Positions 24,501-36,172 of a stretch of DNA of 64,000 nt are shown here, in pieces. This stretch comes from Agarophyton chilense (Eukaryota > Rhodophyta > Florideophyceae > Gracilariales > Gracilariaceae), in assembly GCA_030374765.1 (NCBI GenBank), contig JARGXX010000111.1, positions 744,001 to 808,000 on the forward strand, given 5' to 3'. Below the pieces are notes generated by a model. That model did no database searches, was not told the DNA's origin, and saw only the letters and a list, made by a program, of their open reading frames with translations. The position numbers and the translations under genes were made by a program. Numbering within the stretch: position 1 is the first letter of the stretch; each line of letters starts with the position of its first letter.

Positions 24501-24777
24501 ACAGCGCAATGGTACCATTCGAGACAAAAGAAAAACTCTTGAGGACCTTTCTTGTATCAAGAGAAACATCGGTTTTCTGGACTTCAACGGCCGTCGAACC
24601 TTCTTCGATTCCCTGGATGAAATATTGTTCATGAAACTGGAAGACAACGCATTTAGGAAGAGGCGTGGAAGAAATGCATTCGTGATGAGCAGTGGAACGT
24701 CATTGACAAAGGTGCCCCGATGTGCGAGGAAATCTAATGTTGAGTGTGACAGGTCGTCACGAAGAAATACGAAATAA
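21562..24777 (+). pseudogene. TNP2-type DNA transposase, copy A
   Basis: A single frame holds for 1072 codons with only stop codons as lesions (TGA 22243, TAG 22801, TAA 23206, TAG 23737 and later ones). Recognisable TNP2 (Transposase family tnp2, En/Spm-like) features: FSSDGVEMCKGRKMTNSLWP (catalytic-type Asp, then S.WP), LVPGSHDTELFYLFLSPLV, LTEDWPAASKMLG followed by a CRKC zinc-knuckle pair, IHRWHLGSVKHLDVL, FKAKDFQILALFYGPSL, and VERAAESL with PEANLLHK. The C-terminal part (24319-24777) continues in frame. Compared with copy B, three stops are A-specific (AAG, AAA and CAG in B). No terminal inverted repeats were identified. Dead but remarkably frame-preserving. Confidence 0.85.
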
Positions 24778-25035
24778 TGGATACGAAATAGACAGCACAA
24801 TGTGAAATACCAGTATTTGGAGGACAACTGCACTTGATATCTTCATTCCATGTTCAGGGTGCTATGGCATCAAATGTCACATAATATTTACCAAACTTAA
24901 TTGGCTGCTAGTTCAAATATGAAAGACTTTGATTGGATGATCTTGATGCCAAGACGGGCATCGTAAGGGCATCTTAAGAAAATCTCTTTTTACGGACGTA
25001 AGAAACTGCTGCGCACCCAATGCACATATTGTCGG
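24778..25035. other. Spacer downstream of transposase, copy A
   Basis: No ORF. AT-rich; conserved in copy B with a few mismatches and single-base length changes. Confidence 0.3.
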
Positions 25036-26394
25036 TCACCAACTGCACATCAATAGTGCGTCCATTGTATATACCATGTACATCCAAAGTACATATTTTG
25101 AGGTAATCTTTTGCGTATTTTCTGTAAATGCAATGTATATCATTTTGCTTCCGAAATTGTTTGAAATTGACGTCAAAAACGAGATAATGTTGAATATATT
25201 TGGGGAACTATGGCATATCAAATTGCCTCTTTGGGTCGAGGTTCACCACTGAAATGATGCGATCCATTTCTTTCATAAATTGCATTCTCTCAGTCTCTTG
25301 GACATAAGTGACTGTACGTCTTCTTAAAGCCTCACCCATTGCACCGTGATTTTCTTGGTACGCTCAACAAGTATATATTTTTTGGCTATTTCCCGCAAAT
25401 CCTAACAATTGATTCTGGGAAAGGCTGAGTCCGATGTGTCCTTCACACCAATGGTGCTTGATGTATCTTTCTCAGATGAAACAGCCATCTCACCATTGTG
25501 ACTCTCGCCCTTGAATCGCTCTTGGACTTCATTCCTTCCTCACTGTTACTGAACTTGACCGGGAAGCACTTCTCGGAAAGTGGCTAAGACTCTTCGGAGA
25601 AGTCACTCCACGCGAATGGAAACAGATAATCTATAAAATTCATTTCGTTCTTTGTCAAATAAAGAATCGTTTTTCAGCTGTCTCAAGTTGTTCAAAACGG
25701 ATGCTTACCTCTTCTATTGGTATTTGTTGGGTAACAGCAATGGGAGAATACTACAACGATAAAATCTAGACAGAATTGCGCCTATTCTAGTGAAGGGTTT
25801 GAAATCTTTCTCGCGTCGTACAAGCTCAAAGTCAATTCTTCCAGCCGCTTTATGGAAAACAAACATAAAACAATAAAGCCTGATGCCTCGATTATTCATT
25901 CCGGAACTCTACAAATTGATTACCAAGAATATTGGTGGATAAATTATTGAAACCGAGTTCAAGGTACTTCCACGCCTGTAGAGAAATGAAATGAGATTGC
26001 GCAAGAATCCACAACGACGCACATGTGCTTCTTGAAAACAACAGGCTTTGCTGAGCTCAAACGGCTCCAGTCTAGGACGCCTGCTCACCCTCGGACTCTT
26101 GAACAACATTAGCAGGGTTGTCGGTAATGATACATCTCAAGCTTCTCATGGTTATTTGCAAATCTTTTCGGCGAAGATCATTTCAAATATTGTGACTTGT
26201 GGAATCTTGACAAATCTTTTTACGATGTCAGATGATACTGGCTTCCCCTTATGGTGCTTAAAGTTTGACAGCAGATGTGACATTTGAACCTCCTTCAGTG
26301 AACATCTATTGTAGTTTTTAGCAGCTAAAAGGCCCCGACTAACTTTGTCACCGAGATTTTGACCTTCTCCAAGTGCATGCGATGATTCTTGCAA
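25036..26394 (-). pseudogene. Frame-coherent unknown pseudogene, copy A
   Basis: One minus-strand frame from 26394 to 25036 carries protein-like segments separated only by stop codons (more than ten). They include VKIPQVTIFEMIFAEKICK, RVSRRPRLEPFELSKACC, RIDFELVRREKDFKPFTR, LLRRVLATFREVLPGQVQ after a TGA, DTSSTIGVKDTSDSAFPR and DLREIAKKYILVERTKK. In another frame at about 26290-26250 a FKCHICCQTL segment with a following His resembles half a C2H2 finger. Peptides at 26394-26152 and 25899-25714 are identical in copy B. Family not recognised. Convergent with the transposase, so it may be another gene of the element or a neighbouring element. Confidence 0.4.
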
Positions 26395-27170
26395 GAACTC
26401 TAGTTATCGTTCTTCTATAAGCTCTGAAACAATAAAAGAATTTGATGATTTTTGGTAACGACATCGAAAGTGGTTAGAGTGAGTAATGTTCGAAAGTCAG
26501 TGCAATTTTCTTTTCGCCGGTATTGAGCTATGATTACAACTGCAGTTGCACGGCGGCAACTAGAATTTCTTCAGATGGCACTCGATGTAGAAGGTTCCTT
26601 GACGAAAAAGAGGGATTGCACAAAAACGCCAGGTAACGTACAGCTAAATTCCGAGGATATGGAGGGATGAATGACGACAATATTTTCATTGTGTGTTTCT
26701 CTTTCTGACATACGTACATCGTCTTGCTATAGGTTCAAAAGAATCGATTAAATGTGTTCGACTCCCGTCACCCTTGGGCTCCATAAAGACGTGGTCTTCC
26801 AAGTCATCTGGGACGTGGTGAGCATTGTCTTTCGTGTTAGGCAATTATGTCCTCTTTGCTTGCCGTGCAATTATATTAGAATTTTTCTCATACAATGGCG
26901 CTTCAAGATCATCCTCTGACTTGTTACGGCAATATTGTAAAAGAACACAGAATGATGGAGATATTCCACCCATTTATAGATTCTGATCTGCCTCTAGGTG
27001 ATGAGCATTGAGTGGGCCTTTCTTTTTCGCAGTTTGAGGCTGTCTCATTGACCGCAGAGGCGGTTGAGTGATTTCGAAGAATTTTTCTTGACGTAAGTTA
27101 GAATAGCGCAGTGCTCAAATAGTTACAACATCCGCAACTAATCCCAATTCATGATACCACAACACCACCA
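26395..27170. other. Weakly coding minus-strand stretch, copy A
   Basis: A 61-codon minus-strand ORF (26534-26719) with YPRNLAVRYLAFLCNP and RVPSEEILVAAVQ is kept in copy B and may be an upstream exon of the gene below it. The rest is AT-rich and unassigned. Confidence 0.3.
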
Positions 27171-27664
27171 CTAAATCACCACAATAATGAATAAATCGTC
27201 GTTAGAGACAAGTCTTGAAACAAGAGTACTGATATCAGCGATATCCACGATTATAAGCCCTATTTGGCACAGCTTTGTTCCAAATTCTTTACTGCAACGC
27301 CGTCGAGCTCTTTCAGAACAATTGCGGAATCGAGATTGCACTACGATCCCATCTGGTATTCTCTTATCCACGTTGAATCAGTTTCTCAAATTTCTGAGGT
27401 TTGCATCTAAGCGTACAACTTTCACAGTATAGTTCCTACTACACAAGTTTTTCTACTTCCAGATACCAACGCCATTTGAAGGTCACGAATACAAACGAGT
27501 TTTGAGAGAGCAAGATGATCCTTACCGCGACCTATTTCATCAGTTTTTCTAGAATTCACTTGAATGTCGATGTATCCATACAAATGTTTTTTGCATCTCC
27601 TCGGAATACTGCTATTGCGTTGTATCTCTTGAACAGTTTCGTATTTGAGCACTAGGAATTTCAA
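27171..27664 (-). pseudogene. Two-exon-like unknown coding region, copy A
   Basis: An 80-codon ORF (27664-27422; KKHLYGYIDIQVNSRKTDE, GRGKDHLALSKLVC) is followed by a 66-codon ORF in another frame (27371-27171; RIPDGIVVQSRFRN, KEFGTKLCQIGLIIVDIADI). A GTAGAA..TTTGAG interval between them could be a short intron. Both ORFs are open in copy B with amino-acid changes. No family recognised. Confidence 0.35.
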
Positions 27665-28144
27665 GTATAATCATATATATGGTGTTTTTCTACTCATTTT
27701 CTCTACTATGAAATATAATTCCTCTTTCGAAAAGGCTGATGGTGTTATGAGAGCGGTTTATATCGGTACATTTGAACTTTTTGAATAGCCTAATCATGTG
27801 TGGGGAGCAGCTGTTCGCATGTTTATGAACCGCAAGGCACCTATACCGGTTTTGATGCTTCGAATTAATTGTTGTCCACCGATATTAATCGAGCTCAAGA
27901 ATAATACATCTTCAGCAGTCTCGATCCCGACACGACTGATACTAAGGGTTTCTCAACAAAAAAATGTATGCATTGAACTCTGTTCTGCAAGAAGTAACCC
28001 TTGGCCATACTGATACCATACATAGGCGGTCTGTTGTGCTTTTCATTAGAATTCAATAATGATGGCATTATAAATCGAACCGCTGAGATCTGAAAAAGAA
28101 CTCTTATGCAGAATCAGGAACATAGGAAAGGGTGTCCATGTCTT
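27665..28144. other. No supported gene, copy A
   Basis: AT-rich, short ORFs only. Divergence from copy B is high here (many mismatches plus a single-base indel around 27800-27870). Confidence 0.3.
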
Positions 28145-29640
28145 CTACCTACCGCCTTCCACAGGAATAAATTCGTTCATTTTTTTCAGATTATGGACTA
28201 CAACATTCTTTTGATGAGTACTAACTTTCTTCCTCTTTGTGTGGATACTTGCGCCTTTGGTTACCGCATTACCACTTTTAGAGTTGAAGACCGCAGCAAT
28301 ACGCCCCTCATCCCAATAAACTTTCTTCTGATGTTCTCTTTGAATCACTTCAAAACTGCTCACAGCAAACACCAAGAACTGAACGACGCTTGAAACCCTT
28401 TAATTTTATAATATTGATGATTTTATGTGGCCTTTGAAACACTTCTGCTTTCTTTTTTCCGCCTCCTATATCTTTTCTACGTTTTAAAACGTTATAAGTC
28501 TTGCAAAAGTCGTACCTTTTTCAGCATTCGACGTTCGAGGAACTTAATTGCTTAGGCAACATTTATCTTTTGTTAATTTTTCATTCTTAAATGAAAAAAC
28601 GTTGAGCTTCATGCAAAGTGCTATATATCTCAAACTAAATAGACCGAGTTTACCAGACCAGATTATAAAATTATCTCTTGCGCTACAATAATTCCAGAAG
28701 CGTCCTCAACGCAAGTACACAACGAAAAATGAAAGTAGTTTACCCCACATTCCGAAATGTCACAAATCTTTGACACGGGAATCCGGGTTATCAAAACTTT
28801 CGTACGTGCATACGCTTCATCCCCAGCGTTCCAAACCTCATCTTGCAGACCATTATTACTTAAGTGCTTTCTAAAACTAGAGGGATCATGCGCCTCCGAG
28901 TGCTTAGTAGATCATACGCAACTTACTGAAACAGAACAGAAACGGTATCAGGCGTCCACCGAAGCGTACATAGGCAAGGGGAAGAATCCCTTGTGACAGT
29001 AGTACGCTGCTGGAATGATACTCGGTTGGGGTTTTTCGATCCTACTGAAGATTTCTTCTTATGCACAGATACATATCGAAATAGACTCTGGGAATTCTAA
29101 ATTTTTCATCTCTAATGAGAGCTTATGAAGCTTTTCGAAAATTCTCGGAAGTACGGGAAGCAATAGAGCTTGATTGTATGTGAAGAAGGTATCGTGAAAT
29201 ACCTGATGAGCATTAGAAGAAGCAATTGGGTTTCTCATTATGAGGTCCAAATGGTTTCCGCCAGCAAGCATTGGTAGCGTCAACGCTAGTCGCACAATCC
29301 GCGAATTATTTTGAAGACCCTTTCTTCGTTCCATTTAAAAGCTTCGACAAACTTATGATGGGAAGATAATGGTTAGAATTGTACTTAATGCGGAATAGCT
29401 AAGGAGAAACGTTCGTCGTCGTTCTATGTCATGAAGAAGAGATGGGACGCTTAAGAACGATGTGTTTCATTGATGAAGGTGCCTACAGCGATTGATCTTT
29501 CCTTTGGAGGCGGCATTTGTCAGCTTCGTGCGGTATGATACGAGAATATTTTTGGTATCTACATCGATTTCGATATTGTCGAAGTCATTTTCGATCACGG
29601 CATCAACAATCATTTTGGGTGGTCAGAAGTTGGTGGCACT
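28145..29640 (-). pseudogene. PIF/Harbinger transposase, stop-riddled
   Basis: From 29640 to about 28600 one minus-strand frame holds with several stops and no frameshift. The helix-turn-helix region reads RIVRLALTLPMLAGGNHLDL; LEFPES follows; then AAYYCHKGFFPLPMYASVDA (the VDA..YRF Asp), STKHSEA, and VWNAGDEAYAR, the family's GD..Y box. The C-terminal segment SLCTCVEDASGIIVAR matches the usual RI.VEQAFGMLVARW motif. The segment with the first catalytic Asp (normally GAIDG, between LEFPE and YYN.KG) is missing. A 76-codon ORF at 28375-28145 (KKVYWDEGRIAAVF) may be a C-terminal extension or another gene. Complete upstream half only in copy A. Confidence 0.8.
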
Positions 29641-31600
29641 CTGGGTTCAGATCGGGTGATCGAAAGTTGAAAAGAGCCTGGACCAGTGGAAGCATGATGG
29701 TCCTCTTCTGCCATTTTGGTCTTCAAAACATGATAATATACAGAGGCTATTGATAAAAATTTTCAAAGAAACACGTTCGTGCATTAACATTGGCACGCTT
29801 GAACGCTTGATAGGAAAGCCTTAAGTAGAATCCTACTGCGTCATAACAGGTATTCCCTTCGCAAGTGATGGCTTCGTTCTTGAATCTGGATTCCTTCGAT
29901 AGAATTCTCAAGAGTGCCTTGTGTCGCTCTTTATCTGTTAGACTGTAACCAAATTCACGAATAATAGACTAAATTGGTGCTAGGCGACTTCTATACTCCA
30001 AGAAAATCTGATTGGTTTTCATTTTCAAGTCTTGATGCATTTACACCAACATATCGAAGCCCTTTTGTGAAACCATGTGCATTCTATTTTTGGTTTTAGA
30101 CCAGACTACAGTGGGGTCCTTCAGTGCAATGACAGGTGCTACACACGATTCGACAACGAATATCGGTGTATATGAGAACGCATTTTCTTATCGCTGATCG
30201 TAATGCCGTGCAGTCCCTGACTCCTAAATTGATAGGGGTTATGGTGCATCTGCGATGCGCCAGGCTCCTCTCGCGCACAAGACGAGTTCGGCATTCTTTC
30301 ACCACATAAAACAGTTCTCTGCTTTCAGAAGCAGTACTTGTACAGCTTTAAAACGGCAATGAAATTTTCGTTTTTCTTGCACGATTAGCCCTTTTCTATT
30401 CTATTCAGCTCTCGGCGTTTATGGTGGACAAAAATCCCCTTGTTATAGGTTCTGCAGAACTTTATAGATCACTGATTGTACTGTTTGTAATCCAAACTTC
30501 TCGTTTTAGGCAGCTTTAATATCCTCAAGCTTCAAAACACAAGTCCCAGTCTTTTCAAGATTGGCTTCTGCTTTCTAACGTTTTGGTGTTAACCTCTCAG
30601 TACCTGCGTCACTATCCCGATACATTTACTAATAGCTCCAATATCTACTCGTTTCTTGATTTTCATGATCAAATTTCCAAGACTTTGGAGCTTCCATTAG
30701 AGATCACCTACAGAATCCCTGTCAGATATATAAATTGTAGAAAACTCAACGTTTTTGACCGTCTGCACTGTATTGTGGAAATTTGATTTTGCAGCATAGG
30801 GATATTGTGAGAATGCGCGCATGGTTTGTGAAAATGCACTCTAATAAAGGAAAAAAGAGTATAATCTTCTGCTACGGCTCGGCACAGAGGTCGGGAGAGC
30901 AAAAGCCGCACTATGGCGAGAAAATATTGGCAACTTTTGGTGCTGTGAAATCAAGGGACCGGAAAAACCACCAAAATAAGTCAAAAGAAGCCGCGCCTCA
31001 GCGGTTCCAGAATCGAAGGGACTTCATTTGAACGAAAAGGGCAGCCCCTCATCCAAGGTGCCGAAGCCTGGTCCAACCCCTCCAATTCTGGGTGACCTTT
31101 GTCCGATTTCGCTCAGTTATTAATTTTTTGACCTATCCCCGACCGCATTATGGTACATTGAAGATCTTATGAGAATTTTGCATATTGCTATCTGGGCACG
31201 CGGCGGCCATATTTTGACGCCCAAAATATTTTTTGGATTTAACCAAGGACTTCTTGCGGCCATAGTTTGTCCAGAACCACTGTTCATAGGGTGACCCACG
31301 GGTTTAGAAGTAGGTTGCGTATCGTTTTTGGGAGGCCCATTTATTGAATTACGCTCTAAGGGCATCAAAACATCTGTATCATTATGTATTGAGAGAATCT
31401 CGGTACTCGGCAATATATCTAATTCGCCTCCAAAACTTTTACACATCCCTCGCTATCGATGTTAGAAGCTCTCGGATTCATTGCATTTATTCATCCTGAG
31501 CTCTAGCTTGGCGTCGCCGTTTCTAATTGTGATACTCAATGATAAAAATCGCAGTTTTCAGCGATTTACACCTTTTACTTGCATTCTGCTATGAAATCTA
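29641..31600. other. Unassigned stretch with short ORFs
   Basis: Several short ORFs of 60-110 codons on both strands (plus 30583-30786, plus 30783-31031, minus 31446-31120) have no recognisable motifs and no second copy to test conservation. 30300-30600 is AT-rich and gene-free. Confidence 0.3.
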
Positions 31601-32480
31601 TTGCTAACCAGGCTGCCTTATCGAAGAAATATTCATGAAAAGTTTTATTTTGGCATTAGTTCCGGCTGTTTTGAAAGACGATATCGAGGTAGTTCAGAGT
31701 TCTTTTCGAATAACGGTCTGGGCCCGGGCTATGATCGACTGTTCGCGAAGGGCTTTTTGTGGAGACTTGACTATGAGAAGGAACAAGAAGGGTGAGGACT
31801 GGACCCGAGAATCATCCTTCTTGACAGAATGATCATTGGATTAAACCCTGGTGCTTTGGATACAAGATGAAGCTTCATCAACATTTGCCCCAGATGAAGC
31901 ATTGGTGGCTACTCTAGAAACAGTTCCGTGGAATTCTATTCATTCATCGATATGAACTATGCAGTGGAGGTGATCATCTCTGACAGTAACAAATCGTGAA
32001 TAAATTATATACAGGCGCTGTACAAGGGAATTGATTGCATCGGTACATTCCAGAGAACAGAGAATTTCTGTTTGAATGGGTAGATCTTTTGCGATTATTT
32101 CGTATCGAATTGGACTTCATGGCTGCAGATGCACTTGCTGCATTACACAAAAGTGACCCCAACAAGTTTGCCGTCGCCCTTGAGAAACACTTCGCATTGT
32201 TTAAAGACGAACTTCCGCTGCAAAAAAGATTAGAATCAGAAAAACACTGGCAAGTACGCTTAAAAAATATAGAACGACAAGGACGATGGTGCGGGTATTG
32301 AAGTTGAAGAAGACATAACACTAGGTCAGAAAACAAAAGGCGAAAAAATCGAATTGAAAAGATCGTTTCGCGAGCTTTCGGGTCAGACCATGCACGAAGA
32401 AGTGGCAGCAAACAGCTATGCATAGAGAACATTTCGCAGATTCTGTAGCTATTGGAGTAGCTACCGCGCAGAAGAGACGG
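31601..32480 (+). pseudogene. Decayed plus-strand coding region, unknown
   Basis: The best segment is 32035-32301, with helical and well-formed motifs (FEWVDLLRLFRIELDFMAAD, NKFAVALEKHFALFKDELP, KRLESEKHWQVRLKNI). Upstream frames at 31601-31832 and downstream ones at 32300-32480 (EEDITLGQKTKGEKIELKR) also look coding but require frame switches, probably through small introns or indels. No family recognised. Present only in copy A. Confidence 0.35.
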
Positions 32481-32623
32481 ACTCAGGTTTGATTTGAGCA
32501 GACTAAGCTGTCGAAAACGGGCGCCATCGACAAACCTTGAAGACGGGTCGCCACCGCGTGTACGTCTTCGTGGTGGTCACTGCAAGCATTGGTTTTGCAG
32601 ATAAGGCACGAGCGACAAAGTTT

Positions 32624-33200
32624 TCACTCCTGTTTTGCGAGCAGAAAGCGTGTTTGACAAAGGAGGTTGTGTATGAAGTTGGGAGCCAGCGTGCCCGAGA
32701 CTTGAAAAGCAATATCTCGTGAACAATTTATCCACTTCTTCGGACTAAACACATTTAGAAATTGAAGAAAAAGACGTTGGAAATGGCAATATTCAGTAGC
32801 ATGCACGGGCGAGGCGGCCCTGTACAGCTGGCGAATGTTGGGAAGAAATGCAGAAAAAGCGTGTTTTAAAGCGACGGTGTGCTTGCAGCGGAGGCGTGCT
32901 GGGTTGAAGAAGGTGACGGGCGAAAGAGCTAGCAAGTTGTAGCCGTCGCCTTCGATAAGATAGGCAGGCGCACATGCCGTTCACAGATGCAGCAAGGGCG
33001 TAGAACGATTTCCGGTATTCGGCCATAGCGCGAAATTGGGCACTACAAAACGTGGAGCTTGCACAGCAATCCACGCCACGGGCGCCAATTTTCAAATTGG
33101 ACCTCGGCGCCAAGTTTCCGAAAACGCTACTTGCGTGGTCCATTCGCGGCCATGCGCTTGTCTCACCTTTCTTTCTCAGCCGCACATCATTTAGACACAA
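32624..33200 (-). pseudogene. Decayed minus-strand coding region, unknown
   Basis: Two overlapping frames (33200-32793 and 32935-32624) share the signal, consistent with one indel near 32940. Motifs in the second frame are LALSPVTFFNPARLRCKHTV, KHAFSAFLPNIRQLYRAA and LFLQFLNVFSPKKW. Ends at TGA 32624. No family recognised; single copy. Confidence 0.3.
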
Positions 33201-35155
33201 TATTTTGGGCGGCAGAGTGCGCTAGTGCTTGCTGTGCAGGCACACCTTAAACGCTTTTGACGTGTCGAATTTCGGAGTCGAGCAGCAGTGCTAACAAAAT
33301 AAAGCCACGAGATGGGCGAAAATTGACATTCAAAATTAAATCGCCGAAATGAGGCCGGAGGCATATCAGTTGGGCTATAATGTGTCCATGTTTCGGACAG
33401 CCGGTATCTGTTGACTTCTTTCTGGCTATTTCACGCCGCAACCTTATGTTTCAGAGATATTTTCACTTGTGTTCAGGCCATGTGCCGGCCACTTCTTGAT
33501 GTGTAAAAACAAACTGGGATTTAATTAAGTCATATTTTCAGCCATCTTCTGACCCTTACCAATTTTCACTTGGGCTTTAAGTGCTGAAAAAGAGCAAAAT
33601 CTGGCAGAGAACACGATTAAGTTCTGCATGTGGAAGACTACTGAATATGGACAGTATCCTCATGAATCGCTCTGTACTGTTGTACTCTGCTGAGTTGAGA
33701 TGTTTTTAAATATTCGCATACGTTTTTTGTAAATTTTTAATCTCGTTAGTAGTCCTGAAATTCTACTTTTTCAGGGGTGGTGTTTATGATGACCTGAAGC
33801 TTAATAATTGTTCAAAGTGTTGTTTTAGTTGTGTCTAAACATTTGGACCTGCAGGGAATGGCTATGGAAAGTGTACCAACGACCATTTCTTCTCTTCAAA
33901 TACCTTCTTGAAATCTTTTTTCACCGCTTACATTTTTGTTGATTCTTTCGCCTACAATATTGACCGTAAGAAGTTTACATAGGTTCTACGTAGTTAGCGT
34001 AATCCCAAGACCTCCAATTTTGGTGTACCATCGCTTTGAACATCTTTGTTGATACAATCACATTCATAGCTTTTATTAGCAGCGTAGAAAATATGGGTGT
34101 GGGCACTTTACCATCATAAACATGTCTACAGCAGTACCAATTGAATTTTGGAGTTCTACTGAAAATACTCCTCTTAATATTGTGGCGAACTTTTTTGAAT
34201 ATACACCCTTCACATTCTTTTCGCAACTATCTGAAGCAATACTATTCTACACCACTCCTTTCTTTCTTTCAGTAATTAAATCCAAGACTGTACGTTTTAG
34301 CGTATCCACATCGTTGCTTCGATGTATATCACAACAAGAAGCAATCTTTTCGGCACAACACTAAAAGTTCGATATGCAGTCTTACGGTGTGTTTATTTAC
34401 TACTACTATTTTTAATCAGTTGCCGGATCTATCCTTCCATTCGTCGTCCAAAGGGGAAATTCGTCGCCGAATCCGATCATAACAAGTCACCTGGGAACCC
34501 TTTGCAGCGACGAGGCGTCTTTGTTATGACGATGAAGTATGTAAGTTTTTGCTTTGCATACTTTGCACAAACACCTCGTAATAGGTCCCTTGGTAGATGC
34601 AAAAAACGGAAAACCAGGAAACATAGTTCCCAGCCAGTGAATAAGACGTTTTTTTTCGTAAGAGTAGAACTTGTCTTCGGAAGGCTTTTCTACAAATGAA
34701 GAAGTGGGTAGAATAGTGTGTATTGTACTAGGTTTTGAAAAGAGTAGCTAACATTTGACCATATCTGACTGTGTAACGGAATGTGCTTAAGGAAACGTTT
34801 AGGGGAAGATTTCACTGATATGCCACGAGAACATTCTGATATGTTTGTACGGCAAGTTTTGTCATTTTTATAATCTGAAAAGCAATAACCTGTTTTTGGT
34901 ATTTATATACGCAGCCTTGATGTAAACGTAAACAAAACTATCTACAACCCAAAATTCTCATACGCTTCGTTGAATGGGACAACTGAAATTTTCAAAAATG
35001 TGAAAAAGAAGAACAAAATCAAATAAATGAAAACTGTTTACATGCGTTTAACTTTTTCGAACGTACATAATGTTTAAATTTCGTTTTGGAGAAATCACTA
35101 ATGTCTTTAAAGGGGTAAAGTAATAAGTTCCAGTTCGTCTCTTGAAAGCCACACT
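33201..35155. other. AT-rich stretch, no firm gene
   Basis: Long AT-rich DNA with weak ORFs (34122-34364 plus, 34226-33975 minus, 34322-34699 plus), none convincing. No repeats recognised. Confidence 0.3.
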
Positions 35156-36172
35156 AGCTAGAACGGGCACACTTTAAGAATGAATGTGGCGACAGAGATT
35201 GAAAGCAGTCGTCAAAATATGCCATTTCCCCTCGAAAAAACTGGGCATCTGGAAGGTAACAACTTTCTTCTACTCAAGATACTGCGGACGTTGGTAGATC
35301 ACACATTATTTTTAATTGGGTTTTCTAAGACTTTTCTATTAAAAAAGCAAAAATATCATCCAGCTTCAAACCTCTGATCACATGCTTTTTAAATATGCAT
35401 CTAGTTCCTACCGTCTTGCTTACGAATCCTTCGAAGCGGCGCCATTGTGCGGAACCGTGCAAGTTGTTTTTTAGTAAAAACTTCAAAGCACATATCAACC
35501 AAGAAATCTTTAAAAAACACAATGCATTGTACTGGTCGACATGCACCGTACATTCTTAAACATCGATTCTGCAAATCTCCGTGCTCCCGTGGCTTCTTTG
35601 GAAACCATATTCAATGCCATTGCAAAGGCAGAAGCCTGTGGAAGGTATTCGTATCCGTGGCATGTTAGCGCCTTAGTCCTCGACGATCTGTAAGAAGGAT
35701 TGATTATGAAACAACCACAGAGAGCTGCAGGCTTGTGGTATATACCGTAAAAAGTTTGTCGTATTCAACAGGTAATATACGGAACCAAGTGCGCTATCGG
35801 AATATAGGGTTCTCGATTCCACTACAAAATAATAGGAGACGACGTCAGGCAGTCTTCCAAAGACGGCCGTCTGGACTTCTACAGGGCCCCTACCAATATA
35901 ACTCATTGATACCCTTGAGTATTCCGTCACAATTTAATTATGGATAAATGAAGTACATAGCATGCCTGTCATTCGGACACCCGTGATGTTTTAACCCAGA
36001 GCCTGTGTAGGGATTATTATTTCCGGAGACTTGACAAAAAATTGACGCCTCTGCGTTTGGTCAACGAAAGCTGTACTCCATCTCCTTGTGGTGTCAACTG
36101 GGCAGCATAAGCGGGCTAAAAGAGTAGGTCAAGGAAGGATTCCTCTTGGAGAGGGAAGTGATCGGACCTCCG
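35156..36172. repeat. Segmental duplication, copy A, block 2
   Basis: Direct-orientation match to 56701-57716. In copy A it is followed immediately by block 3; in copy B a 2753-bp block lies between. Confidence 0.9.
35673..35930 (-). CDS. Conserved 85-codon ORF, copy A
   Basis: Same length and start in copy B (57217-57474), with about seven amino-acid changes. Motifs: VQTAVFGRLPDVVSYYF, ESRTLYSDSALGSVYYLL. No recognisable domain; no signal peptide. The opposite strand also has an open frame here, so coding status is uncertain. Confidence 0.3.
   Translation of the reverse strand: MTEYSRVSMSYIGRGPVEVQTAVFGRLPDVVSYYFVVESRTLYSDSALGSVYYLLNTTNFLRYIPQACSSLWLFHNQSFLQIVED

Larger units (their letters stand above)
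15426..28783. repeat. Segmental duplication, copy A, block 1
   Basis: Colinear and in direct orientation with 43320-56676 (offset 27893-27895 throughout). Contains the 5' part of the multi-exon gene, the hydrophobic ORF, the unknown minus-strand gene, the TNP2 transposase, two further minus-strand decayed regions and the 3' part of the Harbinger transposase. Similarity is uneven: about 1% mismatches around 24.1-24.8 kb, 8% at 17.8 kb and about 17% at 18.66-18.72 kb. Confidence 0.95.
28784..35155. other. Block present in copy A, deleted from copy B
   Basis: 6372 bp with no counterpart in copy B, where 56676 jumps to 56701 across a 24-nt telomere-like filler. It begins inside the Harbinger transposase, whose catalytic region is continuous across 28784 in copy A, so the difference is a deletion in B rather than an insertion in A. 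Confidence 0.85.

Noticed and set aside
21562-24777. Reassigned stop codons (alternative genetic code) to explain frame-coherent genes with many stops
   Set aside because: All three stop codons occur, and where the other copy has a sense codon it is Lys, Gln, Arg, Leu, Gly or Trp, with no consistent amino acid. Random nonsense substitution explains this better.
21562-24777. RIP-like C-to-T hypermutation as the source of stops
   Set aside because: The A/B changes that make stops include A>T, T>A, G>T, G>A and C>T; no single transition type dominates.
26740-26790. tRNA-like T-loop GTTCGACTC
   Set aside because: The flanking bases do not form a T-stem and no acceptor or anticodon arms are present.
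31120-31446. 108-codon minus-strand ORF
   Set aside because: No motifs, low-complexity composition and no second copy; open frame alone is not enough at this length.
28784-35155. Reading the 6.4-kb difference as an insertion into copy A
   Set aside because: The Harbinger transposase domains run continuously across the left edge in A, and copy B carries foreign filler at the joint, so B is the derived state.
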